Assembly: GCA_964519835.1 (NCBI GenBank)
Contig: CAZFLD010000004.1
Span: 1 to 64,000 of the forward strand
Direction: 5' to 3'
Source of the DNA: CAZFLD01 sp964519835
GTDB lineage: Bacteria; Spirochaetota; Spirochaetia; DSM-27196; CAZFLD01
DNA length: 64,000 bases
Shown: positions 17,628 to 25,248 of the stretch, in pieces
Layout of the letters: each line of letters begins with the position of its first letter
Numbering within the stretch: position 1 is the first letter of the stretch
The notes under the pieces: generated by a model
What the model was told of the DNA's origin: nothing
Seen by the model: only the letters and a program-made list of their open reading frames with translations
The model's database searches: none
Made by a program: the position numbers and the translations under genes

Positions 17628-19688
17628 TCAGGGGATCGTTGGCAACAACAAGAGTGCGTCCCCCGTGGAAGAGGCGACGTAGAGAACACCACCGGACGCA
17701 GACCAGCCGAGGGCGCGGGGGCCATCCAGGCCCGTCGTCTCGGGCTCGGCTCCAAGTACGTCCGCGTCGATCATCGACTCGTACGCGATCGAGCCGTCCG
17801 ACTGTCGCGTCAGACTCACAAGTGCATCGCTCGACGAGCCGGCCACGTAGATCCGTGTGCCGTCCGGCGAGAATACAAGTCCCCGAGCATATCGAAGACC
17901 GGCGGCCCCATCCTCACCGTCTCGAACCACGCCGGCGAGGGAAAACGCCTGGCCAATCGCCGGCCTGCTGAACCAAGTAACCGCGCTATCGTAGTAAGAG
18001 CTCACGTAGAGGTGCAGACCGTCGGAGCTGAGGAGAATGCTTTCAGGTTGGTTCAGAGAATCCACCGGTCCGTCGCCGTCTTGATACACGGCGAACAAAA
18101 CGGGCTCGCCGCCTGCGTCACGCGTGAGGTGCAAGACCGCGTCGCCGCCGCCCGAACCAACAAAGATCTCTTGGCCGTCGTGGCCAAACGCGGCGGCGAC
18201 GGGATCCGTAAGCTCCGGTATGTCGGACACGCCGAGCGTCGAGAGCGTCGTCAGTTCCGGCAAACCGGGGTCGCCCGCGATAGCAAGAAACCTAATTTGA
18301 TTGCTCTCGGCGTCACAAACAAGGAAGGCGGCGTCGCCGGGCATCGGAGCGAGGCGCGCGGGCGACACTCCGGGGGCCGCGTGTTCGGCAGCCGGCTCGA
18401 GCCACACTTGCCGGCCGGACTCCACTATCCTGTACAGTAATATCCGGTCGGCCCGCGAGGCCGCCGCAACGAGGTACTCGGACCCGCCGTCCACCACGGT
18501 TAGTAGATCGGTGACGCCGTCGAGCTCGGGTCCGTTGACCGCGCCAAGAACGTCGTGTCTACCGGTGATTGGATCCCTACCGACAATAACGATGCTATCG
18601 GCTCCGTAGCCCGCCACGAAAACTCCCAGGCCCGAGCTCGATACGGCCACCGCCCGGGCACCGTCGAGCCCGGGTACGCCGTCACGACCGCGCACAAACG
18701 ACCGTCTGTATGCAACACCGCCCAGCAACACCGGCTCAACGGGGCTGAGGACCGTTCCCGTCGACCCCGCACGGAGGCCGAATTCCGCCGTTACTCCCAA
18801 GAAAAACGGACCGTCGGTCACTGTCAGATAAAGCGTCTCGCCGTGCCCGGCCGCAATGCCGTCTACACTAAAGGCAAAGTCCACCGGTTCCGGCACCCCC
18901 CCGGCGAGGAACACCGCGGTTTCGCCGAGAAGCAGAGGGCGGTCCGGGAGGTCCAATACCGGCTCGAGGGCGGCGTCGTTTTCCAGCATGACACTCCCTC
19001 CGACCAAGCCCGAGAATCGTCCGTTTTCCGTGGTGAATTCCAAGTCGAGACGTGTTGTAAAGCCCGCCACCACACGGAGCACTTCGGTTCGGCCGGCAAG
19101 AACCTCGTCGCCATCCAGGACAACGACGTCCGCACGATAGTAGCCCGCCTCTACTGCCAGCGGGCCAAAGTCCGCCGATGATTCAAGAGCAGTGACCGCG
19201 ACATCGACGGCCGAGCCGACCAGAGGGGTTAGCTCGATGACAACAGCAGGATCGACCGGAGCACCGGCGGGCCAACCAACCGACCCGACGAGGTTCCCTT
19301 GGCCGGATACCGACTCCAGGAGCAACTCGTAAGAGGGGGCGGCGCCCGGAGCCAATCTCAGATCAATCCGCCCCTGGTATATCGGCTTTCCCGAGGGCGA
19401 GAGCGCCGCCGCAATAATCGTCCAGTTTCCCGCCAACATCCCGTCGAAGTGGAAAATCGGGCTCGTTCCCTCCGCGTGGACTTCGTTGCCGGCCGGTCCG
19501 ACACCGGTAATCGAGTAGGCAACTACGTCTGTAGACTCCTCGGGATGCACGGTTCGCGGCGCCGCCGGCAGGATACAACGGAGCGCTATTCGCGATGCAT
19601 CCGGTGCTAACACACACGAGAAAAGGCAGCAAACCAGAGCCGCCGGCGGCAATAGAGATCGAAGGCGCAGTATTTTGTTGGTCCTCAC
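17628..19688 (-). CDS. Lipoprotein with C-terminal beta-propeller
   Basis: This protein of about 686 aa begins at a GTG with basic residues and a hydrophobic core ending LFSC (Cys25), which fits the relaxed spirochaete lipobox, so it is probably a lipid-anchored envelope protein. Residues about 30-330 contain Ig- or carboxypeptidase-regulatory-like beta modules. The C-terminal half (about 350-686) has repeated propeller blades: GARAVAVSSSGLGVFVAGYG, PESILLSSDGLHLYVSSYYD, GLVFSPDGTRIYVAGSSSD and ALGWSASGGVLYVASSTGD, like YVTN/lactonase-type propellers. The frame continues upstream to 19814, but that would bury the lipobox. No ligand or enzyme residue is evident. It lies downstream of the Cys-cluster gene with a 183-nt gap (19689-19871) in which I see nothing firm. 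Confidence 0.75.
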   Translation of the reverse strand: MRTNKILRLRSLLPPAALVCCLFSCVLAPDASRIALRCILPAAPRTVHPEESTDVVAYSITGVGPAGNEVHAEGTSPIFHFDGMLAGNWTIIAAALSPSGKPIYQGRIDLRLAPGAAPSYELLLESVSGQGNLVGSVGWPAGAPVDPAVVIELTPLVGSAVDVAVTALESSADFGPLAVEAGYYRADVVVLDGDEVLAGRTEVLRVVAGFTTRLDLEFTTENGRFSGLVGGSVMLENDAALEPVLDLPDRPLLLGETAVFLAGGVPEPVDFAFSVDGIAAGHGETLYLTVTDGPFFLGVTAEFGLRAGSTGTVLSPVEPVLLGGVAYRRSFVRGRDGVPGLDGARAVAVSSSGLGVFVAGYGADSIVIVGRDPITGRHDVLGAVNGPELDGVTDLLTVVDGGSEYLVAAASRADRILLYRIVESGRQVWLEPAAEHAAPGVSPARLAPMPGDAAFLVCDAESNQIRFLAIAGDPGLPELTTLSTLGVSDIPELTDPVAAAFGHDGQEIFVGSGGGDAVLHLTRDAGGEPVLFAVYQDGDGPVDSLNQPESILLSSDGLHLYVSSYYDSAVTWFSRPAIGQAFSLAGVVRDGEDGAAGLRYARGLVFSPDGTRIYVAGSSSDALVSLTRQSDGSIAYESMIDADVLGAEPETTGLDGPRALGWSASGGVLYVASSTGDALLLLPTIP

Positions 19689-19871
19689 ACACCTAGATAC
19701 AGGCACTAGGATCCAAATGCTTTGATTAAGACGGCGATATTTAGAAACAACGGCACCAATGTATTGTTCGTCCGGTCGTCGCAGTAAGGCGGTTGCCCAA
19801 CCGTCTAACCCCACCGGTCAGTGCGGTCCCCCACCGCTCTACGGATTACTCCGTCGGCTACGGTCCGAACA

Positions 19872-20162
19872 CTACACTCGCACGCGTTTGCGCCGACGAC
19901 GGGCCGTAACGTAGCCACAGTGGTTCGGAAGGAGCCGCGAGAAGCGGGCATGATACCACCGGACCTTGGCACAGTGCCCACAAACACGGAACCGGCGGGC
20001 GTAAACGGTGCACGTTTTGGTCCGTAGGTCCAGATACTCGCAGGGGCGATTTCGATCGATGACCAGTCGACCGCGCGACCTGTACCGCACATAACAGCAG
20101 TCCCCGCATCGGTTACACATGGCTTCCCACCTGCGGCGGCGACGGCGAATCCAAGCGCGCAT
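19872..20162 (-). CDS. Small Cys-cluster protein (YkgJ/UPF0153-like)
   Basis: This 96-aa basic protein carries a cysteine cluster CNRCGDCC near residues 16-23, then a Cys before EYLDLRTKTCTVYARRF and CGHC. This pattern is typical of the YkgJ/UPF0153 family, predicted to bind zinc or iron. The C-terminus is very Arg-rich. Its ATG overlaps the stop of the NHL/VWA-like gene by one base (TGATG), so the two are translationally coupled. The function of the family is unknown; metal binding is inferred from the cysteines only. Confidence 0.72.
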   Translation of the reverse strand: MRAWIRRRRRRWEAMCNRCGDCCYVRYRSRGRLVIDRNRPCEYLDLRTKTCTVYARRFRVCGHCAKVRWYHARFSRLLPNHCGYVTARRRRKRVRV

Positions 20163-22252
20163 CAGAACTCGAGGGGAGCGAAGTAGCCCGACTCACCACG
20201 GCCACTCCGGTTAGCCAAAAATGTCTCGACCGCGATCTCGATGAAATTCCGGCCGAAACCCGTGTCCGCAGACGAAGGATACTGCAGGACATAACGGCCG
20301 CTATGCCGCCGCCGGAGGTGAGGCACAAGGTTACTAATGCCCGTCGGGTCCAGGAGATTATACACACGACCACCGGTCGCCTCGGTGAGATACAAAAGCT
20401 CGGCGGCAGGCGCCTCCGTGCCGGCATGGACCAAGTACAGGGCGACGCCGTTGTTAACCAGATAATCGGCGAGCTCCTTAAGGCCGTAGCGAGCAAACGA
20501 GTCACGTGCGGTGCCGCCGTCGCTCATAAGCACCACGGCCTTTTTCCCGGCCAGCGGCACAACCTCATCCGCCGCCAGTCGAATGGCCAGATCGAGACCT
20601 TGCTCCGAAATCAAACCGGCGGTGCGCACCGCCTGGGCGGCTTCCAGAGGCGCGGCGTCTTCCGACTCTACAAAGGGCCGTTCACCGGCGATTACTACGC
20701 GCACATCACCGTCGGCCAACGCGGCGGTTGTAAGGGTCTGAGCCGCGACTCCCAGATCGGATAGGAGCGGGACGACATCGGAGCGCCTGTCCGCCACGAG
20801 GGAGATCCGCGCCCGACGGTCGAGGTCTTCTCTGTAGACCAACTCGGCGTCCGGAATCGGGACTCCCCGCTCCGTTAGATAGAAGTTTTCCTCCGTCAAT
20901 CCCACTACGGGAGCACCCCAGCGATCCTCGACCCGGACGTACACGTCGACATTGGGAAAGGCGCCTGAGGAAACTCGGTCTACAGTAACAAAATAGCCGC
21001 TGTAGACGCTGTCCACCGTTCCGAGTTGGAGCACCCGGCGCCGGTCGAAGTCGGCGGTCAACAGCATTCCGTTGACATCGAGGGAGGAAATCATGATCCG
21101 CGCGCCGGGAGGACCCGCAAACGCTTCAGCAATTGCCTCGAGGCCGAGGTCAAACAAGAGTACCCGACCTGCGTCGGCCACAAGGAGAGTGTTCTCGGCG
21201 TAGAGCGAGAGCCCCTCCGGCCGTGAAAACAGTCCGTCCCCGAGCGTTGAGAGGTGATTGCCGCTGGTGTCAAAAACGTCGATTCGTGCGCGCCGTGAGT
21301 CCGCTACGTACACTCGCGAATCGTAGATAACTATGCCGCTCGGGCCGGAGAGGCCATCGTAACCGACCGCAGGACGGCCGAAATTCAGCACAAACTCACC
21401 GTCGGGGCTAAATTTCGAAACTCGGGAGTTACCCCACTCCGTCACGTACAAAAAGCCCTCATCGTCCTCCGCCATGTACTGTGGCCCCAACAGCTCACCA
21501 TCGCCCCGGCCGCGACTGCCTATACGGCCGACGACAAAGTCGTTTTCGTTGACCTCGGTGATGCGGTCGGCGCCAAACTCCGAGACGAATAGGCGCCCCT
21601 GCGAGCTTTCGAGGATGTCGTAGGGTTGTGACAAGCCCTGGATGCCGCCCTGAAGGGTCGCCGTTATAACACCGTTTATGCTCATTCTATAAACAGTGTC
21701 CTCCGCGAATCCCACCACGTAGAAACTGCCGTCATCCCTCGGCCGGACTGAGGTCGGTCGTCTGAAGCGGACCGCACCGTTTTCCAAGACGCCCGGAATA
21801 TGCCCCAGCTCAACGAACCGGCCAACGCTTTGAACACCGGACGACTCGGGCAGCCGGCCGCGCCGTGCGGTCACGATCTCCACCACCGACCGGAGGAACG
21901 GATCGGCGCGGCCCCGGTCGTCGAGGAAGCTCCACTGCGCCAAAGCGGCGTCGACGAATCCGGAGCGATAGTAGGCCCAGCCGAGCCATTCGAGAATAAG
22001 TGGGTTGTCGGGTTCGAACGTTCCGGCGCGTTGGAATGACTGGACAGCCTGGTTAAAAAAGCCCGTGTGGAAGGCCACGACACCTTGGCGGAATGCGTCC
22101 CGCGCCTCGATGGCATCCGGAAAAAGCTGGTCCGCCGGACGCGATCCCGGACCGTCCGGATCCGCTTGCTGGGAAAAGACCAGCGATCCAAGCCCGACCA
22201 TCAAAAAAAGCAGCATGAAGCGGCTCAGGCCGGACCCACCGCGCAGGATCAC
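20162..22252 (-). CDS. Exported TPR - NHL propeller - VWA-like protein
   Basis: This 696-aa protein has a signal peptide (FMLLFLMVGLGSLVFSQ). Residues about 45-110 form a TPR-like pair (RQGVVAFHTGFFNQAVQSF). Residues about 140-400 form an NHL propeller with repeats such as FLYVTEWGNSRVSKFSPDG and RVYVADSRRARIDVFD. Residues about 440-680 resemble a von Willebrand A domain: VRVEDRWGAPVVGLTEENF, ISLVADRRSD, KKAVVLMSDGGTARDS and GVALYLVHAG. The MIDAS DxSxS reads DRRSD, so metal binding is probably lost. The ATG overlaps the TPR gene stop (ATGA), and its own stop overlaps the next start. A similar NHL protein is conserved in treponemes, with no known function. Confidence 0.8.
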   Translation of the reverse strand: MILRGGSGLSRFMLLFLMVGLGSLVFSQQADPDGPGSRPADQLFPDAIEARDAFRQGVVAFHTGFFNQAVQSFQRAGTFEPDNPLILEWLGWAYYRSGFVDAALAQWSFLDDRGRADPFLRSVVEIVTARRGRLPESSGVQSVGRFVELGHIPGVLENGAVRFRRPTSVRPRDDGSFYVVGFAEDTVYRMSINGVITATLQGGIQGLSQPYDILESSQGRLFVSEFGADRITEVNENDFVVGRIGSRGRGDGELLGPQYMAEDDEGFLYVTEWGNSRVSKFSPDGEFVLNFGRPAVGYDGLSGPSGIVIYDSRVYVADSRRARIDVFDTSGNHLSTLGDGLFSRPEGLSLYAENTLLVADAGRVLLFDLGLEAIAEAFAGPPGARIMISSLDVNGMLLTADFDRRRVLQLGTVDSVYSGYFVTVDRVSSGAFPNVDVYVRVEDRWGAPVVGLTEENFYLTERGVPIPDAELVYREDLDRRARISLVADRRSDVVPLLSDLGVAAQTLTTAALADGDVRVVIAGERPFVESEDAAPLEAAQAVRTAGLISEQGLDLAIRLAADEVVPLAGKKAVVLMSDGGTARDSFARYGLKELADYLVNNGVALYLVHAGTEAPAAELLYLTEATGGRVYNLLDPTGISNLVPHLRRRHSGRYVLQYPSSADTGFGRNFIEIAVETFLANRSGRGESGYFAPLEF

Positions 22253-22983
22253 GGCGCAGCTCCCACCTGAACAATACGTTGCTTGACCGAACGAAGGTGG
22301 GACTTGATCTCATCGGATTCGGGATCGATTTCCACAGCCTTGGACAGGACCTTCTTCGCGTCGTCCAGACGTCCCACTTTGAAAAATGCCCAACCGAGTG
22401 AATCCAAGTAGGCCGGATTCGACGGCGCCTTCCGCACCGCCCGGGTACAGTAGTTTACGGCCAGCTCAGGCTTAATGTCCTGGTCCGCCAAGATATAACC
22501 GAGGGAGTTTAGGGCGTTTGCGCTATCCGGATCGAGTGTGAGCGCCCGTTCGAGGTGGGCAACACTGGGAGCAACTTTGTTCTGGGCGTAAAGGACGTAA
22601 GCAAGCGCCGATAGGGCACGGCCCGACTCGTAGCCGTCCTCCAAGAGCCGGTTGAACTCGAACTCAGCCAAGCGAAACCGGTCCGTGACCGCATAGATGT
22701 AACCGAGGATCATCCGGCTCTGAAACACATGGGCAAAGCTCAATTCAGAGGTCACCACCTGTTCGAGATACAGAACAGATTCGTCCAAACGACCCAAGTG
22801 AGTGTAGCAAAGCCCGAGGTAGTAAGAGAGCATCGGATGATCCGAGGGCTCTACCTCCAGATCGAGGAAGGCTCGAAGCGCATCCTCGAAGCGCTCTTCG
22901 TTAAACAACATAATGGCTTGAGCCATCGCCTTGGGAGCAGGTTTGTTCCTGTCTTGTGCTCGTTTTGCTCTGCCGGTAGGCAT
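22249..22983 (-). CDS. TPR-repeat protein
   Basis: This 244-aa soluble protein consists mostly of tetratricopeptide repeats: AIMLFNEERFEDALRAF, LGLCYTHLGRLDESVLYLEQ, LGYIYAVTDRFRLAEFEF, LALTLDPDSANALNSLGY-type segments and LGWAFFKVGRLDDAKKVL. The basic N-terminal 15 residues are not a signal peptide. TPR arrays bind partner proteins; the likely partner is the coupled exported TPR-NHL protein or a neighbouring envelope factor. GGAGG lies seven bases before the ATG. It sits between surE and the NHL/VWA-like gene. Confidence 0.85.
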   Translation of the reverse strand: MPTGRAKRAQDRNKPAPKAMAQAIMLFNEERFEDALRAFLDLEVEPSDHPMLSYYLGLCYTHLGRLDESVLYLEQVVTSELSFAHVFQSRMILGYIYAVTDRFRLAEFEFNRLLEDGYESGRALSALAYVLYAQNKVAPSVAHLERALTLDPDSANALNSLGYILADQDIKPELAVNYCTRAVRKAPSNPAYLDSLGWAFFKVGRLDDAKKVLSKAVEIDPESDEIKSHLRSVKQRIVQVGAAP

Positions 22984-22984
22984 A

Positions 22985-23737
22985 CTACGCCTCCTTTGCG
23001 CGGAATTGCGCCTCCTTGTAGGCGGCGATCTCCTGGAGATCCGTAGGATTGAGGTAGACCGGACTCAAGGATAGCGCCCCTTGGTCGACGGCACGCGTGT
23101 CCGATTCCTCGACGTCGTCGTTTTGGATCGGGTAGCCGTCGAGAAAATAGTACGACTCACCACGCGGGGACTCGTAATGAACCAGTCGGTCCTGATAGAT
23201 ACGTCGGGCAAGGCGGGTTATCCGGACCGGCGGCACGGGATTATCGACATTTGGGCCATTGATGTTGATAAAGTGATCCTGGTCCCACAGCGAACAGAGG
23301 ATATCGAGGTTCTCCACCACGAAGCTTGTGATGCCCTTGAAGTAGAAGGGAGGCACAAACCCGGCAATGCTCGTGGCGATGCCCGGATAGCCCATGATAG
23401 CGGCCTGCCGGGCCGCTGCGGCGGTGCCCGAATACAAAACGTCCGTACCCAGATTAGGCCCGATATTGATGCCGGCGACAACAACGTCCGGTGTCACGGG
23501 AATAGCACCCAAGTAAGCGAGTATCACACAGTCCGCCGGGGTGCCGCTACATGCAAACATACGCTCGGCCACCGGCACACATTTGATCGGCTCTTTGAGT
23601 GTCAAAGAGTGGGACGTGCCACTGCGCTCGCCATCCGGGGCCACTACCCACACCTCGTGATGAGGCTCCAAGGCGGAACGCAATGCGGACAGTCCGGGAC
23701 TATGTATCCCGTCGTCGTTTGTGATAAGAATTTTCAA
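22985..23737 (-). CDS. surE: 5'/3'-nucleotidase SurE
   Basis: This 250-aa metal-dependent phosphatase hydrolyses nucleoside monophosphates. The N-terminus MKILITNDDGIHSPG contains the metal-binding DD pair. Other family motifs are VVAPDGERSGTSHSLTL, SGTPADCV, VVAGINIGPNLGTDVLYSGTAAAAR and INGPNV. The start codon is TTG (TTG AAA ATT CTT), preceded by GGGAGG at good spacing. The length is normal. It follows the GHMP kinase gene by 25 nt and is followed after 1 nt by the TPR gene, so it belongs to the same transcript. Confidence 0.95.
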   Translation of the reverse strand: MKILITNDDGIHSPGLSALRSALEPHHEVWVVAPDGERSGTSHSLTLKEPIKCVPVAERMFACSGTPADCVILAYLGAIPVTPDVVVAGINIGPNLGTDVLYSGTAAAARQAAIMGYPGIATSIAGFVPPFYFKGITSFVVENLDILCSLWDQDHFININGPNVDNPVPPVRITRLARRIYQDRLVHYESPRGESYYFLDGYPIQNDDVEESDTRAVDQGALSLSPVYLNPTDLQEIAAYKEAQFRAKEA

Positions 23738-23762
23738 AGTCCCCCTCCCAAGCGACTCTATT

Positions 23763-24947
23763 CTAATACGTTATCGTTTTGAGGCGTAGCCCCTCAAGCG
23801 GCCGGCCCGTCATCAGTTCCGCGTCGAAACCAAAAATCCGCTCATACTCTTCGAGTATATGATTCAGGCTCGCCGCCGCTTCCTGTTCGAGCAGCACCAC
23901 AGCACACCCACCGGCACCGGTAATCTTCGCACCGTAGATGCCGTCGCACTCCGCCGCCCGCTTTACGATCCAGTCGACCTCCGGACACGAAACCTCGAGG
24001 AGATCACGGAAGCTCTCGTGGCTCTTTTGCATAATCCTGCCGACACCCTCGAGATCGCTTTCGCGGAGGCCCGCCTCGGCTTTCCGCACACGGCTCATCT
24101 CCGTTATGACGTGGCGGCAACGGCGACGAACGCGTTCGCTCACTCTGCCCATGTTTTCTAAGAGATCTGCCTCGTCAAACTCTTGTAGGCTCAGCCCCGC
24201 GGTACGCCCCGGCGCTCCGGCAGCCCCGTACGACGCTTCCACCAACACGTCCAGGCACACATCACAATCGTCTCTTATTTGTTGAAGATCTTTGGTCAAC
24301 GTCTCCACGGGCACTCCCGTGTTGACGACCACAAAGACCGCGTCACCCAAATCGGCAGGCACACTGCGATACTTCCACGTTGAGGTATTTGTGAGCAACA
24401 GGCCATCCGCATCCAGCGCATGAGCGCCAATGATCGCATGGTACGGAACGTCCAGGCCGGTGTAATCCCGCATGACGCTCGCCACTATGTCCATGCTCTC
24501 ACCACTATGGAGGCCGCAGTCAAAGAGATCATCGACAGCACAAAGCGACGCGACGGTAAGCGCCGTAGATGCGTGCAGACCCGCCGACCTTGGTATATTG
24601 TTGACAACGGTCACATTTATCCCACGCAGACCCGCTCCGCGTTGTTCGACTTCAACCAAGACGCCTTTGATAAAATTGACCCAGCGGTCTTCCCGACGAT
24701 ACTTCAAGTTGGACAGCCCGACCCGACGCCGCTCAGGCGGCTCCGGCACATACACGCGCAGAGATAGGTCGTTGCGAAAGCTCACGGCAACCTGGGCGGA
24801 CGGACTTAGCCCGAGGCACAGAATCGAGCCTGAAACCATTTCGGAAAAGTCGCCGAGGAGTGAAGTTGTTCCGGGCGCCGATGCAACGACATCGGGCTCT
24901 TTGTCAAACTCCTCACGGTGAAGTGCCACGATGTCTTTCATTTCCAT
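23763..24947 (-). CDS. Divergent GHMP kinase, galactokinase-like
   Basis: This protein of about 394 aa resembles galactokinase in order and length. An N-terminal APGTTSLLGDF replaces the usual APGRVNLIGEHTDY, the GHMP phosphate loop is PRSAGLHASTAL, and motif 3 is AKITGAGGCAVVLL. A galactokinase-like region VMRDYTGLDVPYHAI is also present. The substrate-recognition segment after APG is changed, so galactose may not be the substrate. No galactose genes are nearby; surE follows. Two longer starts are possible, but ATG 24947 sits 12 nt after a -10 box with no ribosome binding site, suggesting a leaderless message. Confidence 0.78.
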   Translation of the reverse strand: MEMKDIVALHREEFDKEPDVVASAPGTTSLLGDFSEMVSGSILCLGLSPSAQVAVSFRNDLSLRVYVPEPPERRRVGLSNLKYRREDRWVNFIKGVLVEVEQRGAGLRGINVTVVNNIPRSAGLHASTALTVASLCAVDDLFDCGLHSGESMDIVASVMRDYTGLDVPYHAIIGAHALDADGLLLTNTSTWKYRSVPADLGDAVFVVVNTGVPVETLTKDLQQIRDDCDVCLDVLVEASYGAAGAPGRTAGLSLQEFDEADLLENMGRVSERVRRRCRHVITEMSRVRKAEAGLRESDLEGVGRIMQKSHESFRDLLEVSCPEVDWIVKRAAECDGIYGAKITGAGGCAVVLLEQEAAASLNHILEEYERIFGFDAELMTGRPLEGLRLKTITY

Positions 24948-24959
24948 GGGCCCATGCAA

Positions 24960-24988
24960 ATAGTACCGATATCATCGCTCAATTTCAA
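24960..24988 (-). promoter_or_regulatory. Promoter of the GHMP kinase-surE operon, start-proximal
   Basis: On the minus strand TTGAAA (24988-24983) and TACTAT (24965-24960) are 17 bases apart. The ATG at 24947 follows the -10 by only 12 bases, so the mRNA would have about five untranslated bases. Confidence 0.5.
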
Positions 24989-25000
24989 TTAACACATCTT

Positions 25001-25160
25001 AACTGGCCCAAAGAGTGTGGTTGGCCGTCTGCGCCACTTGTTGCGCCGATAAAACAACCGGAACTCCGGCTCGCGTAATACCACCTCCGCGTGTCTGGAG
25101 CGGCAATCTCTTTCCAGTCCGTCTATTGCGTAGTCGCCAACCAGACTCTTTGGACCAGTT
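25001..25160. repeat. 160-bp element with 26-bp inverted terminal repeats
   Basis: The arms 25001-25026 and 25135-25160 are inverted copies matching at 23 of 26 positions; each arm carries the core CCAAAGAGT and TGGTTGGC. They are separated by 108 bp. The element fills most of the 301-bp gap between the divergent GHMP kinase and lnt genes, and lies between their two promoters without touching either. No direct target-site duplication is visible at the edges. It could be a miniature inverted-repeat element, a large RNA hairpin or a regulatory cruciform. The internal part includes a small perfect inverted repeat CCGGA-AC-TCCGG but no convincing gene. Confidence 0.75.
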
Positions 25161-25209
25161 CGGTCAGTAGGCGGGGTCGGCAGGGGAAGAAACATCGCCC
25201 TTGCTTCAA

Positions 25210-25238
25210 TTCACAGGTTTTCAATCAGTTCGTATACT
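25210..25238 (+). promoter_or_regulatory. Promoter of the first lnt gene, start-proximal
   Basis: TTCACA (25210-25215) and TATACT (25233-25238) are 17 bases apart, each matching five of six consensus positions. The ATG at 25249 lies 10 bases after the -10 with no ribosome binding site, so the mRNA is probably leaderless. Confidence 0.55.
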
Positions 25239-25248
25239 ACCCGCACAC

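Noticed and set aside
18555..19181. A plus-strand frame of 208 codons inside the lipoprotein gene
   Set aside because: Antisense to a gene with clear propeller blades; no ribosome binding site and a very Arg-rich product.
24989..25195. A minus-strand 68-codon frame in the gap between GHMP kinase and lnt
   Set aside because: It runs through the inverted-repeat element and ends in the arms; it has no ribosome binding site and no family resemblance.
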